Shown piece after piece: positions 7,569 to 14,531 of a stretch of DNA of 14,531 nt (position 1 is its first letter; the number at the start of each line of letters is the position of its first letter). Under the pieces are notes generated by a model, which was not told the DNA's origin, searched no databases, and was given only the letters and a program-made list of their open reading frames with translations. The position numbers were made by a program, and so were the translations under genes. The DNA comes from DATDCY01 sp964513745 (lineage in GTDB: Bacteria > JAUVQV01 > DATDCY01), in the NCBI GenBank assembly GCA_964513745.1, contig CAZEOK010000078.1, forward strand, positions 1 through 14,531, read 5' to 3'.

Positions 7569-8605
7569 AAGTGCTCCCAGCCTCGGGGGGTGAGCGTGTC
7601 GGTGTTGCCGTCCAGCCCGATGACCGACACCCCCGCGCGGCGGGGGAGGATTCCCCCGATCGCCGTAACCCGCAGTCCGAGTCGCCGCCCGAGCGCCGCC
7701 ACCCGCTGCGCATGCCGCGGCGCTGCGGTGAAGAGCAGTTCGTACTCCTCCCCGCCGTGCAATGCCGCCTCGGTCAGGTCGAGGTCGAGCAACCGCGCCG
7801 CGCGGATCGTCGAGGGCAGCACCGGCAAGCTGGCTGCCTGAACGAGCGCGCCGACCCCGCTGGCCGCGCAGAGGCGGCCGAGGTCGCGGGAGATGCCGTC
7901 GCTGACGTCCAGTGCCGCGCTCGCCAAACCGGTGCGGGCGAGCGCGGCGCCGAATGCTTGTCGCGGCTCCGGCCGCAGGTGCCGCCGGCAGCAGGATTGC
8001 AGCGGGACCGGCAGGGGACCTGCCCCGTGCCGGTCGAGCGCCGCCAATCCCAGCGACGACGAACCCACGTGCCCGGTCACGAGAAGCAGATCGCCCGGGA
8101 GCGCGCCGCCCCGGGTGAGCAGCCGCGGGGCGGCTGCGCCGGCCAGGGTGAGCGACAGGAAGATCCCGGCACCGGAGGCGCAGGTGTCGCCGCCGACGAT
8201 CGCAAACCCGTAGCGCCGCGCCGCCGCATGCAGGCCTCGCGCGAGACCCGCCGCGAATGAAGCGTCGAGTCCCGCCGGCAAGGACAGCGAGACCAGCGCC
8301 CACAGTGGCCGTCCTCCCATCGCCGCGATGTCGCTGACGTTCACCGCCGCCAGCTTCCACCCCAGATCGGCGGGCCGTGCCCAGCGGCGCCTGAAGTGAA
8401 CATCTTCGGCGAGCAGGTCGGTCGTGAGGAGCAGGCGAGCGTCGCGCGGGAGTTGCACTGCCGCGGCATCGTCGCCGGGACCGATCACCACCCCGCCCCC
8501 GGGGTCGACGGTGGCCCCGCGCCGGGCGCGTCCGAAGAGGCTCACGAGAGCGTCCTCGCCGATCCGCGACAAGGGGACTTCGCTGCGCGCACGCATGGCC
8601 CGCAT
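7565..8605 (-). CDS. thiL: Thiamine-monophosphate kinase
   Basis: This enzyme phosphorylates thiamine monophosphate to thiamine diphosphate with ATP, the last step of cofactor synthesis in the cytoplasm. The 346-residue protein shows the PurM/AIR-synthase-like motifs of ThiL: GPGDDAAAV at 42-50, TTDLLAEDVHF at 61-71, AVNVSDIAAMGGRP at 87-100 (Mg- and substrate-binding), FAIVGGDT at 134-141, LDVSDGISRDLGRL at 232-245 and HGGEEYELLF at 283-292. Length is normal (E. coli about 325). ATG 8605 is the longest start, but a -10-like TACAAT covers it, so ATG 8596 may be used instead, again without a Shine-Dalgarno. The gene converges on the M48 gene and diverges from cheR, so it stands alone in this window; no other thiamine gene is nearby. 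Confidence 0.95.
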   Translation of the reverse strand: MRAMRARSEVPLSRIGEDALVSLFGRARRGATVDPGGGVVIGPGDDAAAVQLPRDARLLLTTDLLAEDVHFRRRWARPADLGWKLAAVNVSDIAAMGGRPLWALVSLSLPAGLDASFAAGLARGLHAAARRYGFAIVGGDTCASGAGIFLSLTLAGAAAPRLLTRGGALPGDLLLVTGHVGSSSLGLAALDRHGAGPLPVPLQSCCRRHLRPEPRQAFGAALARTGLASAALDVSDGISRDLGRLCAASGVGALVQAASLPVLPSTIRAARLLDLDLTEAALHGGEEYELLFTAAPRHAQRVAALGRRLGLRVTAIGGILPRRAGVSVIGLDGNTDTLTPRGWEHF

Positions 8606-8648
8606 TGTAGCGCGGAATTGTTGAATTCCCGCGGTCCTCTGCTATCAT
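8604..8648. promoter_or_regulatory. Divergent thiL/cheR promoter region with central inverted repeat
   Basis: For cheR, TTGAAT (8621-8626), 16 bp, then TATCAT (8643-8648, 5 of 6 matches) would start transcription at about the ATG at 8655. For thiL, TACAAT on the minus strand (8609-8604, 5 of 6 matches) ends 7 nt before ATG 8596; its -35 is poor. Between them CGCGGAATT (8611-8619) and AATTCCCGCG (8624-8633) form an inverted repeat with one bulged C around a 4-nt centre. It overlaps the cheR -35 and sits where an operator for both directions would be expected. Confidence 0.5.
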
Positions 8649-8654
8649 GCGAAG

Positions 8655-9569
8655 ATGGAAGTCGCGATGGAAGCGGTGGCTCTGGCGGGGACGGGCGTTT
8701 CGGGCGGGGCCGATGGCTATGCTCACCTGCGCCGTCTGGTTCACGAGCGCACCGGATTCGACCTCGAGGCGTACAAGGACCGCTTCATCGAGCGGCGGGT
8801 CAATATCCGGGTGCGGGCCACCCATCACGAACGGCTGGGCGACTACCTGGAATTTCTCTCCCGCGACAGTGGGGAGATGGATCGACTGCTGCGCTGCCTG
8901 ACCATCCACGTGAGTTCCTTTTTCCGCAACAAGAGCACGTTCGAGGCGATTCGTCGCGAGGTCCTCCCCCTGGTGTTCGCGCCGGGAATCGCGCGGCACC
9001 CGCGCTTCTGGAGCGTCGGCTGCTCGCGCGGCGAGGAGCCCTACAGCCTGGCGATTCTCGTGCACGAGTACCTTGGCGAGGCGCGCCGCGGCTGGGACGT
9101 CCAGATCCAGGCCATCGACGTCGACGACCGCGTGCTGGAGGCGGCCAAGGCCGGCGAGTACGGCTGGTCCCAGGTCGCAGACCTGGACCCCGCGCGCCGG
9201 GAGCGCTATTTCACCGGGAACGGGCCATGGCGCGTCGTACCGGAGATCCGGCGGATGGTGCGTTTTCACCGGCGCGACATCCTGATGGCTCCGCCGGAGG
9301 GAGAATACGATTTTATCCTCTGCCGCAACTTGCTGATCTATCTCGACCGCGCGGGACAGGAGGCTGTGCTCGAGCGCTTCGCGCGTTGCCTGAGGCCCGG
9401 CGGGTTCCTCGTGCTGGGCAGGACGGAAGTTTTCGTCGGCGCGGGCCGGGAGGCCTTCGAGGTGGTGGACTCGCGCGAACGCATCTACCGCCGGCTCCAC
9501 GGCTGCGGGCCGGCACCGGGCGGCGGCCCGGCGCATCTGACGGCCGCCATGCACAGGGGGAAGGTATGA
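8655..9569 (+). CDS. cheR: Chemoreceptor glutamate methyltransferase CheR
   Basis: This 304-residue cytoplasmic enzyme transfers methyl groups from S-adenosylmethionine to glutamates of chemoreceptors for adaptation. The N-terminal helical domain spans about 20-85 (YAHLRRLVHERTGFDLEAYK), followed by LTIHVSSFFRN (82-92, the family T-x-FFR region). The SAM-binding site is WSVGCSRGEEPYS at 119-131, with AIDVDDRVLEAAKAGEYG at 153-170, and FILCRNLLIYLDR at 220-232. The last 20 residues are Gly/Pro-rich and non-conserved. The start is ATG 8655 or ATG 8667; the second has GGAAG 5 nt upstream, the first lies 6 nt after the -10. It is the first gene of the chemosensory operon and overlaps the receptor gene by 4 nt (ATGA). 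Its obvious substrate is the adjacent receptor. Confidence 0.94.
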   Translation: MEVAMEAVALAGTGVSGGADGYAHLRRLVHERTGFDLEAYKDRFIERRVNIRVRATHHERLGDYLEFLSRDSGEMDRLLRCLTIHVSSFFRNKSTFEAIRREVLPLVFAPGIARHPRFWSVGCSRGEEPYSLAILVHEYLGEARRGWDVQIQAIDVDDRVLEAAKAGEYGWSQVADLDPARRERYFTGNGPWRVVPEIRRMVRFHRRDILMAPPEGEYDFILCRNLLIYLDRAGQEAVLERFARCLRPGGFLVLGRTEVFVGAGREAFEVVDSRERIYRRLHGCGPAPGGGPAHLTAAMHRGKV

Positions 9570-10813
9570 GGGCCAAACTCGTCCTGAGTTTCCTGCTGGT
9601 GATTCTGTCGATCGTCGCGGTGAACGCCGTCTTCTTCTACGTGGTGCACGACGAGTTCCAGCGCCTCTGGCTCTCGGCCGCGGTCGGGATTGCGGTCGGG
9701 ATGAGCCTCGGCTACCTCATCTCGCGCACGATCACCGCGGGCATCTCCGACCTCGCGGGGGTGACGCGCGAGATCGCCGCGGGCGACCTGACCAAGGAGG
9801 TGCACACCGGCGGTGACCGCGAGCTTGCCGCCCTCGCCGAGGCGTTCAGCGCGATGCTCGGGCAGCTGCGCATGGTCGTGAGCCAGATCCAGGCCAGCTC
9901 CGGAACGCTCAGCAGCTCGGCGGCGGGATTCTCGGCAACGGCGCAGCAGATGAGCACCAGCGGCGAGGAGATCGCCTCGGCGACCGAGCACATCGCCAAG
10001 GGCGCGGAGATGCAGGTCGAAGTCGTCGAGCGCGCCGCCGGCCGGATCCGGGAGAGCGCGGCAGCGGTGACGCGCATCGCCGAGCGAGCCCGGACGGCTG
10101 CGGAGACCAGCTCCGTTGCCGGAGAGACCGCCCAGCGGGGGGGCACGCAGGCCGCCGCCGCCCTCGAGAAGATGCGCCAGGTGTTCGAGAAGATGGAGCG
10201 CTCGGCCGACATGGTCCACGGCTTCGGCGAGCGCACCCAGAAGATCGGCAAGATCGTCGAGGTCATCACGGGGATCTCCCAGCAGACCAACCTGCTCGCC
10301 CTCAACGCCGCCATCGAGGCAGCGCACGCCGGGGAGTACGGGCGCGGTTTTTCGGTCGTGGCCGACGAGATCCGCAAGCTTTCCGAGGCGACGCGCCGCT
10401 CGGCCGAAGAGATCACCGCGCTGGTCGGCGAAATAGGCCAGGAGAGCACGAAAGTTCTGGTTTCGATGGAGTCCGGGACCCTGGAGATCCGCGAGGGCCG
10501 TGAGGTGATCGACACGGTGCGCGGATCGCTCGAGGGGATCATCCGCGGTACGGTCGAGGTCGCCACCGGCGTCCGGGAGATCTCCTTGCTCGCGGCCGAG
10601 CAGGCGCGCGGGTCCGAGGAAATGGTGAAGGCGACCGACGAGATCTCCCGCATCGCCGAGGACAACGCAGCGGCCACCCAGCAGGCTTCGGCAGCCACGC
10701 AGGAACTCACAGCCTCACTCGAGCAGATGGCGGGATCGGCTCAGGTGCTGGCGAACCTCGCCGATGGGCTGCGGCAGACGGCGAGCCGCTTCAACGTCGC
10801 GAACCGGGGCTGA
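9566..10813 (+). CDS. Methyl-accepting chemotaxis protein with minimal periplasmic region
   Basis: This 415-residue receptor has two transmembrane helices, about 4-27 and 34-54, joined by only about six residues, so there is no periplasmic sensor domain. A HAMP-type linker (about 54-107, ISRTITAGISDLAGVTREIAAGDLT) leads to a long coiled-coil signalling domain. The highly conserved hairpin tip lies at about 237-273 (ISQQTNLLALNAAIEAAHAG, then YGRGFSVVADEIRKL), which binds CheA and CheW. Gln/Glu-rich adaptation helices flank it (for example near 127-150 and 366-388). There is no C-terminal pentapeptide for CheR docking. The start codon overlaps the cheR stop, with AGGGGGAAGG upstream as the ribosome site. 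Without a sensor domain it may respond to membrane state, or to a partner through its HAMP or transmembrane region. Confidence 0.94.
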   Translation: MRAKLVLSFLLVILSIVAVNAVFFYVVHDEFQRLWLSAAVGIAVGMSLGYLISRTITAGISDLAGVTREIAAGDLTKEVHTGGDRELAALAEAFSAMLGQLRMVVSQIQASSGTLSSSAAGFSATAQQMSTSGEEIASATEHIAKGAEMQVEVVERAAGRIRESAAAVTRIAERARTAAETSSVAGETAQRGGTQAAAALEKMRQVFEKMERSADMVHGFGERTQKIGKIVEVITGISQQTNLLALNAAIEAAHAGEYGRGFSVVADEIRKLSEATRRSAEEITALVGEIGQESTKVLVSMESGTLEIREGREVIDTVRGSLEGIIRGTVEVATGVREISLLAAEQARGSEEMVKATDEISRIAEDNAAATQQASAATQELTASLEQMAGSAQVLANLADGLRQTASRFNVANRG

Positions 10814-10816
10814 AGC

Positions 10817-11320
10817 GTGGGCGACTCGCGCAGGGGGCAGGAAGGGGGGGAGGAGCTGCGGCTGCTCTTTTTCCGCAGCGCCGGCGAGCGGTTCGCCCTG
10901 GAGGTGTCGTACGTCCGCGAGATCATCCCGCAGCCGGAGGTCACGCCCGTGCCTTTCGTGCCGGACACCGTGGCCGGCATCATCAATCACCGTGGCACGA
11001 TCTACACGCTGATCCGCTTCGCGCGCCTCGCGAGGCTGGGCAAGGACATTACGGGCTCCGTCGTGCTGCTGCGCCTGCCGGAGATGGCCGTGGGGATTGC
11101 GGTGGAGGCGGTCGAGGGAATCGAGCGGGTTCCCGGCCGCCTGCTGCACGAGGCGACCGAAGGGGCGCAGCCGCCGACCGTCCCTTTCCTGCGGCGCGCG
11201 AGCTACCCCTCCGGGCGGTTGGTGCACGCCATCGACGCGGAGGTGCTCATCGACACTATATACCAGCTCCCGGAACTGGCCCACGCCGCGGACGCTGCAC
11301 AGGGCGCCAACCATGACTGA
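10817..11320 (+). CDS. cheW: Chemotaxis coupling protein CheW
   Basis: This 167-residue single-domain adaptor links the receptor to the kinase CheA in the cytoplasm. The SH3-like double-barrel pattern is clear: LLFFRSAGERFALEVSYVREIIP (15-37), the VPFVPDTVAGIINHRGTIYTLI segment (45-66) with the conserved N-x-R-G, then VVLLRLPEMAVGIAVEAVEGIERV (83-106). The usual VIDL after the N-x-R-G strand is TLIRF here. The last 20 residues are a variable tail. The start is GTG at 10817, four bases after the stop of the receptor gene, within GAAGCGTGGG; no strong ribosome site is seen, so translation is probably coupled. It is part of the cheR-mcp-cheW-cheY-cheA operon. Confidence 0.92.
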   Translation: MGDSRRGQEGGEELRLLFFRSAGERFALEVSYVREIIPQPEVTPVPFVPDTVAGIINHRGTIYTLIRFARLARLGKDITGSVVLLRLPEMAVGIAVEAVEGIERVPGRLLHEATEGAQPPTVPFLRRASYPSGRLVHAIDAEVLIDTIYQLPELAHAADAAQGANHD

Positions 11321-11411
11321 CGCGGTAGCCGGCTCGCGCCGGGCCGCTCGCGCCGCGGCGAGGCGGCACGAGGGCGCGTCCGCGTACGGTTTCATTGCTG
11401 CAGCCGGGTGA
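11313..11411 (+). other. 32-codon ORF in the cheW-cheY gap, doubtful
   Basis: An ATG overlapping the cheW stop opens a 32-codon frame (MTDAVAGSRRAARAAARRHE then GASAYGFIAAAG) that ends 25 bp before cheY. It is rich in Ala and Arg, as random GC-rich DNA would be, and has no ribosome site of its own beyond coupling to cheW. Otherwise the 116-bp gap between cheW and cheY is empty. I would not call it a gene without conservation evidence. Confidence 0.15.
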
Positions 11412-11436
11412 CGCTGCAAAAAGAGCGGGGACGAGA

Positions 11437-11805
11437 ATGACTGCCAGGGTGCTGATCGTGGACGATGCCCTCTTCATGCGCACGATGCTGCGCAACATCT
11501 TCGCCGAGAGCGGCTTCGATGTTGTTGGCGAGGCCGGCAACGGCAACGAGGCGGTGGAGAAATACCGGGCGCTCGGGCCGGACCTGACGACGATGGACAT
11601 CGTGATGCCGGAGCGAAGCGGCATCGAGGCGCTCAAGCAGATCGTGGCCTTCGACCCGAAGGCGCGCGTGGTGATGTGCAGCGCGCTCGGCCAGGAGTCG
11701 CTGATCATCGAGGCGCTCGAGGCCGGCGCGCGGGACTTCATCGTGAAGCCGTTCAAGCCGGCGAAAGTCGTCGAGGTCGCCCAGAAGGTGCTGGCCGCGG
11801 AATAA
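11437..11805 (+). CDS. cheY: Single-domain response regulator, CheY-like
   Basis: This 122-residue receiver domain has no output domain. All phosphorylation residues are present: the acidic pair Asp9-Asp10 (VLIVDDALFMR), phosphoacceptor Asp54 (LTTMDIVMPERSG), Ser82 in VMCSALGQ, and Lys104 in IVKPFKP. The MDIVMPE and CSALGQ motifs are typical of CheY proteins that receive phosphate from CheA and bind a motor or effector. ATG 11437 is chosen because GCGGGGACGAG upstream can serve as a ribosome site and translation begins directly at the first beta strand; an upstream TTG at 11395 would add a non-conserved tail. It lies 23 bp before cheA in the same operon. The output target (flagellar switch, pilus motor or other) is not shown by the sequence. 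Confidence 0.93.
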   Translation: MTARVLIVDDALFMRTMLRNIFAESGFDVVGEAGNGNEAVEKYRALGPDLTTMDIVMPERSGIEALKQIVAFDPKARVVMCSALGQESLIIEALEAGARDFIVKPFKPAKVVEVAQKVLAAE

Positions 11806-11828
11806 CCGAGTACGGAGCGCCACGGAAC

Positions 11829-14048
11829 ATGGATCTCTCGAAGTACCGGCAGCTCTTTCTCGACGAGAGCCGGGAGCATCTGCAGGCGATGAATCGCGAG
11901 CTTCTGCGCCTGGAGCGCGATGGCGAAACCGGCGGGGTCGACGCGCTTTTCCGGGCCGCCCACTCGATCAAGGGCATGTCAGGATCCATGGGCTACGACG
12001 TGGTCGTGGCCGTAAGCCACGCCCTCGAGGACGTCCTCGACCGGCTGCGCAAGAAAACACTCCCGGCCGGTCCCGGGCTCCTGGCCCTGCTCTACGAAGG
12101 CGTGGACGCGCTCGGCGCGCTCGTCACCGAGATCGACGAGAAGGGGGCTCCGCGTTCGGAGGTCGACGGTCTCACCGGACGGCTGCGCGCCGTGGCGCTC
12201 GGGGAACAACCGTTGCCCGATGCGTCACCGCAAGCCGATGCGGCATCCTTGTCCGCCGCGCCCTCTTTCTCTCCGGACGTGCCTGTGCTGGCCGTGTCCG
12301 AGGAGCCCGCGGTTGCGGCGCCTGAGACGGAGCCGGCGCAGACCACGCCGTCTCTCTCCTTGGCGCCGCCCGCCAGCGCCACCCCGGCTGCGACGCCGCC
12401 GCAGGCGGCGCCCGAGGGCCCCGGCGGCGACCTGGTCGCTGCCAAGGGCGGCATCTTCACCCTCGAGCCGGAAAAACTCGCCATGGTGCGCGATTTCGTG
12501 CGCAGCGGCCTCGTCCCCTACGCCTGCCAGATCCGCGTCGCCAAGGACTCCGCGGCGCTCGGAGCGCGAAACTTCATCATCCTCGGCCGCCTGGGCAAGG
12601 CGGGCATGGTGCTCGCCTCGAGCCCGACCATCGAGGAGGTCCGTGCCGGCACCGGCCGCGATCTCGTCGAGGCGCTGCTGCTCACCGAGCGGCCCGAGGA
12701 GCTGCTGCGGGCCCAGCTCCTTGCTATCCCCGAGCTTCAGGAACTGCAGCTGCGCCGCCTGCGCATCGGCAGCGACGAGCGAGGTTCGGGCGCCGGCGCG
12801 GCGGGGGAGGGTGCGCCGGTGCTGCTCGCTCCACGCGTTGCCGCGGTCGAGCGGCCGGCCGGGGCGGTCCCAGGGCTCGCCGACCGCTACGTGCCGAAGA
12901 AGGCCTCGACGGTCCGCGTGGACACCCGGGTGCTCGACGACCTGATCAACATCGTCGGCGAGATGCTCATCACCCGCGAGCGACTCCAGGAGATCGGCCG
13001 CGACCTCGAGAGCGAGGAGCTGCACATCAACCTGGACCGCCTGCGGGTGCTGGTGCGCGGTTTCCAGGACACGATCATGACGGTGCGAATGATGCCCCTC
13101 GAACTGGTCACCGATCGGCTTCCGCGCATTGTACGCGACCTCGCGCACCAGTCGGGCAAGCACGTGAGCTTCGAGGTGGTCGGCCAGAACATCGAGCTGG
13201 ATCGCGCGATTCTCGAGGAGCTCAACGACGTCCTGATCCACCTGGTGCGCAACGCCATCGACCACGGCGTGGAGTCCCCGGAGCAGCGCGCGGCGGCGGG
13301 CAAGCCCCCCAAGGCCGCGATCCGGGTGCGCGCCGGGCGCGAGCGCGACTGGGTCTGGATCCGGGTCGAGGACGACGGGCGCGGCATGGACCCCGAGCGC
13401 ATTGCCCGCTCGGCGATCGCCCGGGGGCTGGTCGGCGCCGAGCAGGCCGCCGCGATGGGATCGCGCGAAAAGCTGCTGCTCTGCTGCCTGCCCGGGGTCA
13501 GCACGGCCGAGCGGGTCACCGACATCTCCGGGCGCGGCGTCGGCATGGACGTCGTCAAGGCCAGAGTCGACTCCTTCGGCGGCGCGTTGCAGATCGACTC
13601 CCAGCCCGGCCGGGGCGCCGCCGTCACGATGCGTCTGCCGCTGACGCTGGCGATCATTCGCATCCTGCTCGTCGAGGTGCGAGGCCAGGAGTACGGGTTG
13701 CCCGTCTCGCACGTGCTGCACACGGCACAGATGGATCCCGCCGAGGTCGAGTGGTCGCAGCAGCGACCGCTGCTGCGCCTGGGGCGGCGGCTGGTCCCGC
13801 TGCACGATCTCGGCGCCCTGGTCGGCCTCCCGCCGCGGGACCTGCGCGCGCACTCCGGGCTCTTTCTCGCGGTCTCGGAGTTCGGCGAGCGGGCCGCTGG
13901 CCTGGCCGTGGACCGGCTGCTCGGGACCTACGAGGTGGTGATCAAGCCGCTCGGCCCGCCGCTCAAGCGCGTGCGGGGCCTTGCCGGGGTCACGGTCATG
14001 GGCGACGGTCGAACGGTCCTGCTGCTGGACCTCGCAGCATTAATCTGA
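11829..14048 (+). CDS. cheA: Chemotaxis histidine kinase CheA
   Basis: This 739-residue cytoplasmic kinase passes phosphate from its own histidine to CheY. Domain order: P1 histidine phosphotransfer (about 1-125, His45 in AAHSIKGMSGSMGY); a Pro/Ala-rich linker (about 126-200); a P2-like regulator-binding domain (about 208-312, CQIRVAKD and ARNFIILGRLGKAGMVLASSP); a second linker; P3 dimerisation (about 360-425, STVRVDTRVLDDLINIVGEM); P4 ATPase (about 426-605) with N-box HLVRNAIDHG (471-480), G1 DDGRGMD (515-521) and G2 SGRGVGMD (567-574); and P5 CheW-like (about 606-739). All catalytic residues are intact. ATG 11829 starts directly at the P1 domain; GGAG at 11814-11817 is a rather distant ribosome site. 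It closes the operon, and its stop lies 21 bp before the second terminal-repeat element. Confidence 0.95.
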   Translation: MDLSKYRQLFLDESREHLQAMNRELLRLERDGETGGVDALFRAAHSIKGMSGSMGYDVVVAVSHALEDVLDRLRKKTLPAGPGLLALLYEGVDALGALVTEIDEKGAPRSEVDGLTGRLRAVALGEQPLPDASPQADAASLSAAPSFSPDVPVLAVSEEPAVAAPETEPAQTTPSLSLAPPASATPAATPPQAAPEGPGGDLVAAKGGIFTLEPEKLAMVRDFVRSGLVPYACQIRVAKDSAALGARNFIILGRLGKAGMVLASSPTIEEVRAGTGRDLVEALLLTERPEELLRAQLLAIPELQELQLRRLRIGSDERGSGAGAAGEGAPVLLAPRVAAVERPAGAVPGLADRYVPKKASTVRVDTRVLDDLINIVGEMLITRERLQEIGRDLESEELHINLDRLRVLVRGFQDTIMTVRMMPLELVTDRLPRIVRDLAHQSGKHVSFEVVGQNIELDRAILEELNDVLIHLVRNAIDHGVESPEQRAAAGKPPKAAIRVRAGRERDWVWIRVEDDGRGMDPERIARSAIARGLVGAEQAAAMGSREKLLLCCLPGVSTAERVTDISGRGVGMDVVKARVDSFGGALQIDSQPGRGAAVTMRLPLTLAIIRILLVEVRGQEYGLPVSHVLHTAQMDPAEVEWSQQRPLLRLGRRLVPLHDLGALVGLPPRDLRAHSGLFLAVSEFGERAAGLAVDRLLGTYEVVIKPLGPPLKRVRGLAGVTVMGDGRTVLLLDLAALI

Positions 14049-14069
14049 CGAAATGAGCAACGAGGAGAG

Positions 14070-14170
14070 GGCGGGCTGCTCAAAAGGGTGCAGATGCAAG
14101 GCGCGCGAGTCCCCGAGGAGTGAGGCGTACGAGCCCTCCGCCGCAGATGGGCCCTTTTCAGCAGCCTGCC
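14070..14170 (-). repeat. 101-bp element with terminal inverted repeats, copy B (inverted relative to copy A)
   Basis: The ends 14071-14097 and, reverse-complemented, 14143-14169 match at 21 of 27 positions. Four of the six mismatched positions are the same as those in copy A (5950-6074), so the element has two distinguishable ends that are kept in both copies. Read on the minus strand it starts GCAGGCTGCTGAAAAGGG and shares a 20-bp identical block (14091-14110) with copy A. The interior is about 24 bp shorter than in copy A. It lies between the cheA stop and the start of the next gene, only 4 bp before that gene's GTG, and could form a long RNA hairpin that ends or attenuates transcription. 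Confidence 0.75.
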
Positions 14171-14174
14171 GAGC

Positions 14175-14531
14175 GTGAAGACCACTCCGGAGAACTTGTT
14201 CGAGATTTTCGCCCGCGTTGGCGTGCTCTCCTCCGAGCAGGTCCGGGAGCTCGCGCAGCGCTGGCCCGCGCATCTGCGCGCGAAGCACTCCCGGCGGCGC
14301 GACGAGGGGCGCCCGGGGGCGCCGGAGGGCGAACGGCCCGAGCCGGACCTGCTGGAATTCATCGCCGGGCAGCGGCTGCGCTCGGCGCGGGACGCCCGCC
14401 GGCTGATAGGGGAGCGGGATCTCTACGAGGCCCTGGCGCAGGGACTGGGCCTGCCGTTCCAGCGGATCGACCCGCTGCGCCTGGATATCGCCGAGCGCCG
14501 CCGCCCCCAGGACGGGCGCATCAAGGTCGCG
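14175..14531 (+). CDS. GspE/PilB-family ATPase, N-terminal part (partial)
   Basis: An open frame of 119 codons runs off the window end. Residues 57-119 resemble the N-terminal (MshEN/T2SSE-N) domain of type II secretion and type IV pilus assembly ATPases: PDLLEFIAGQRLRSARDARRLI, then ERDLYEALAQGLGLPFQRIDPLRLD, matching the usual L-x-x-ALA-x-x-LGLPF-x-x-x-x-P-x-x-LD signature. The first 55 residues (ENLFEIFARVGVLSSEQVRELAQ) look like the leading helical segment, followed by a charged linker. The ATPase core is outside the window, so GspE and PilB cannot be told apart. The start is GTG 14175, directly after the repeat and without a clear ribosome site; TTG 14196 or GTG 14220 are other possible starts. 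Its position behind the chemosensory operon suggests, but does not prove, a link to surface motility or secretion. Confidence 0.72.
   Translation, partial: MKTTPENLFEIFARVGVLSSEQVRELAQRWPAHLRAKHSRRRDEGRPGAPEGERPEPDLLEFIAGQRLRSARDARRLIGERDLYEALAQGLGLPFQRIDPLRLDIAERRRPQDGRIKVA

Noticed and set aside
6306..9554. Very long minus-strand open frame of 1082 codons
   Set aside because: It runs antisense to the SH3, M48 and cheR genes and through thiL in another frame. Its translation is low-complexity Ala/Arg/Gly and matches no family; such shadows are expected in GC-rich DNA.
12225..13853. Minus-strand open frame of 542 codons across cheA
   Set aside because: It is antisense to intact cheA, with Asp/Arg/His-rich sequence without motifs; a mirror of the GC-rich codon pattern.

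Overview
The window is GC-rich genomic DNA (41 of 60 G+C in a sampled stretch of the rarA gene) with tightly packed, often overlapping genes. The gene families (polyphosphate kinase 2, deoxynucleoside kinase, CHASE2 adenylate cyclase, a cheR-mcp-cheW-cheY-cheA operon, a GspE/PilB-type ATPase) fit a free-living, motile or surface-associated Gram-negative bacterium. A deltaproteobacterium-like lineage is my best guess; this is inference from gene content and no marker gene settles it.

Layout. 1-1000: the C-terminal end of a PPK2-family polyphosphate kinase converges on a deoxynucleoside kinase, with a 7-bp hairpin between them. 1000-1260: a small free-standing transcription unit (promoter, Shine-Dalgarno, 36-codon very basic peptide, terminator hairpin). 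1260-2400: a lower-GC island on the minus strand. It holds a MerR-type regulator whose promoter overlaps a 20-bp near-perfect palindrome, an unrecognised ORF remnant, and a decayed response-regulator receiver domain that has lost its N-terminus and its phosphoacceptor aspartate. 2451-5949: rarA (AAA+ ATPase), overlapped by a CHASE2-adenylate cyclase gene. 5950-6186: a 125-bp element with 27-bp imperfect terminal inverted repeats, then a sigma70-like promoter. 6187-7568: two translationally coupled exported proteins (SH3-like protein and M48 zinc metalloprotease). 7565-8605: thiL on the opposite strand, sharing the stop-codon palindrome CTAG with the protease gene. 8611-14048: a divergent promoter region and a plus-strand chemosensory operon, cheR-mcp-cheW-cheY-cheA. 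14070-14170: a second, inverted copy of the terminal-repeat element. 14175-end: the N-terminal part of a GspE/PilB-family secretion or pilus ATPase.

How the genes work together. The operon from cheR to cheA encodes a nearly complete chemosensory signalling core: receptor, coupling protein, kinase, single-domain response regulator and methyltransferase. No cheB methylesterase is visible and the receptor has almost no periplasmic sensor. The GspE/PilB-type gene just downstream makes a link to type IV pili or type II secretion possible but unproven. The most notable non-coding signals are the paired terminal-repeat elements lying directly after plus-strand operons, the MerR promoter palindrome, and -10 hexamers placed 6-7 nt before start codons at four genes, which suggests leaderless transcripts.
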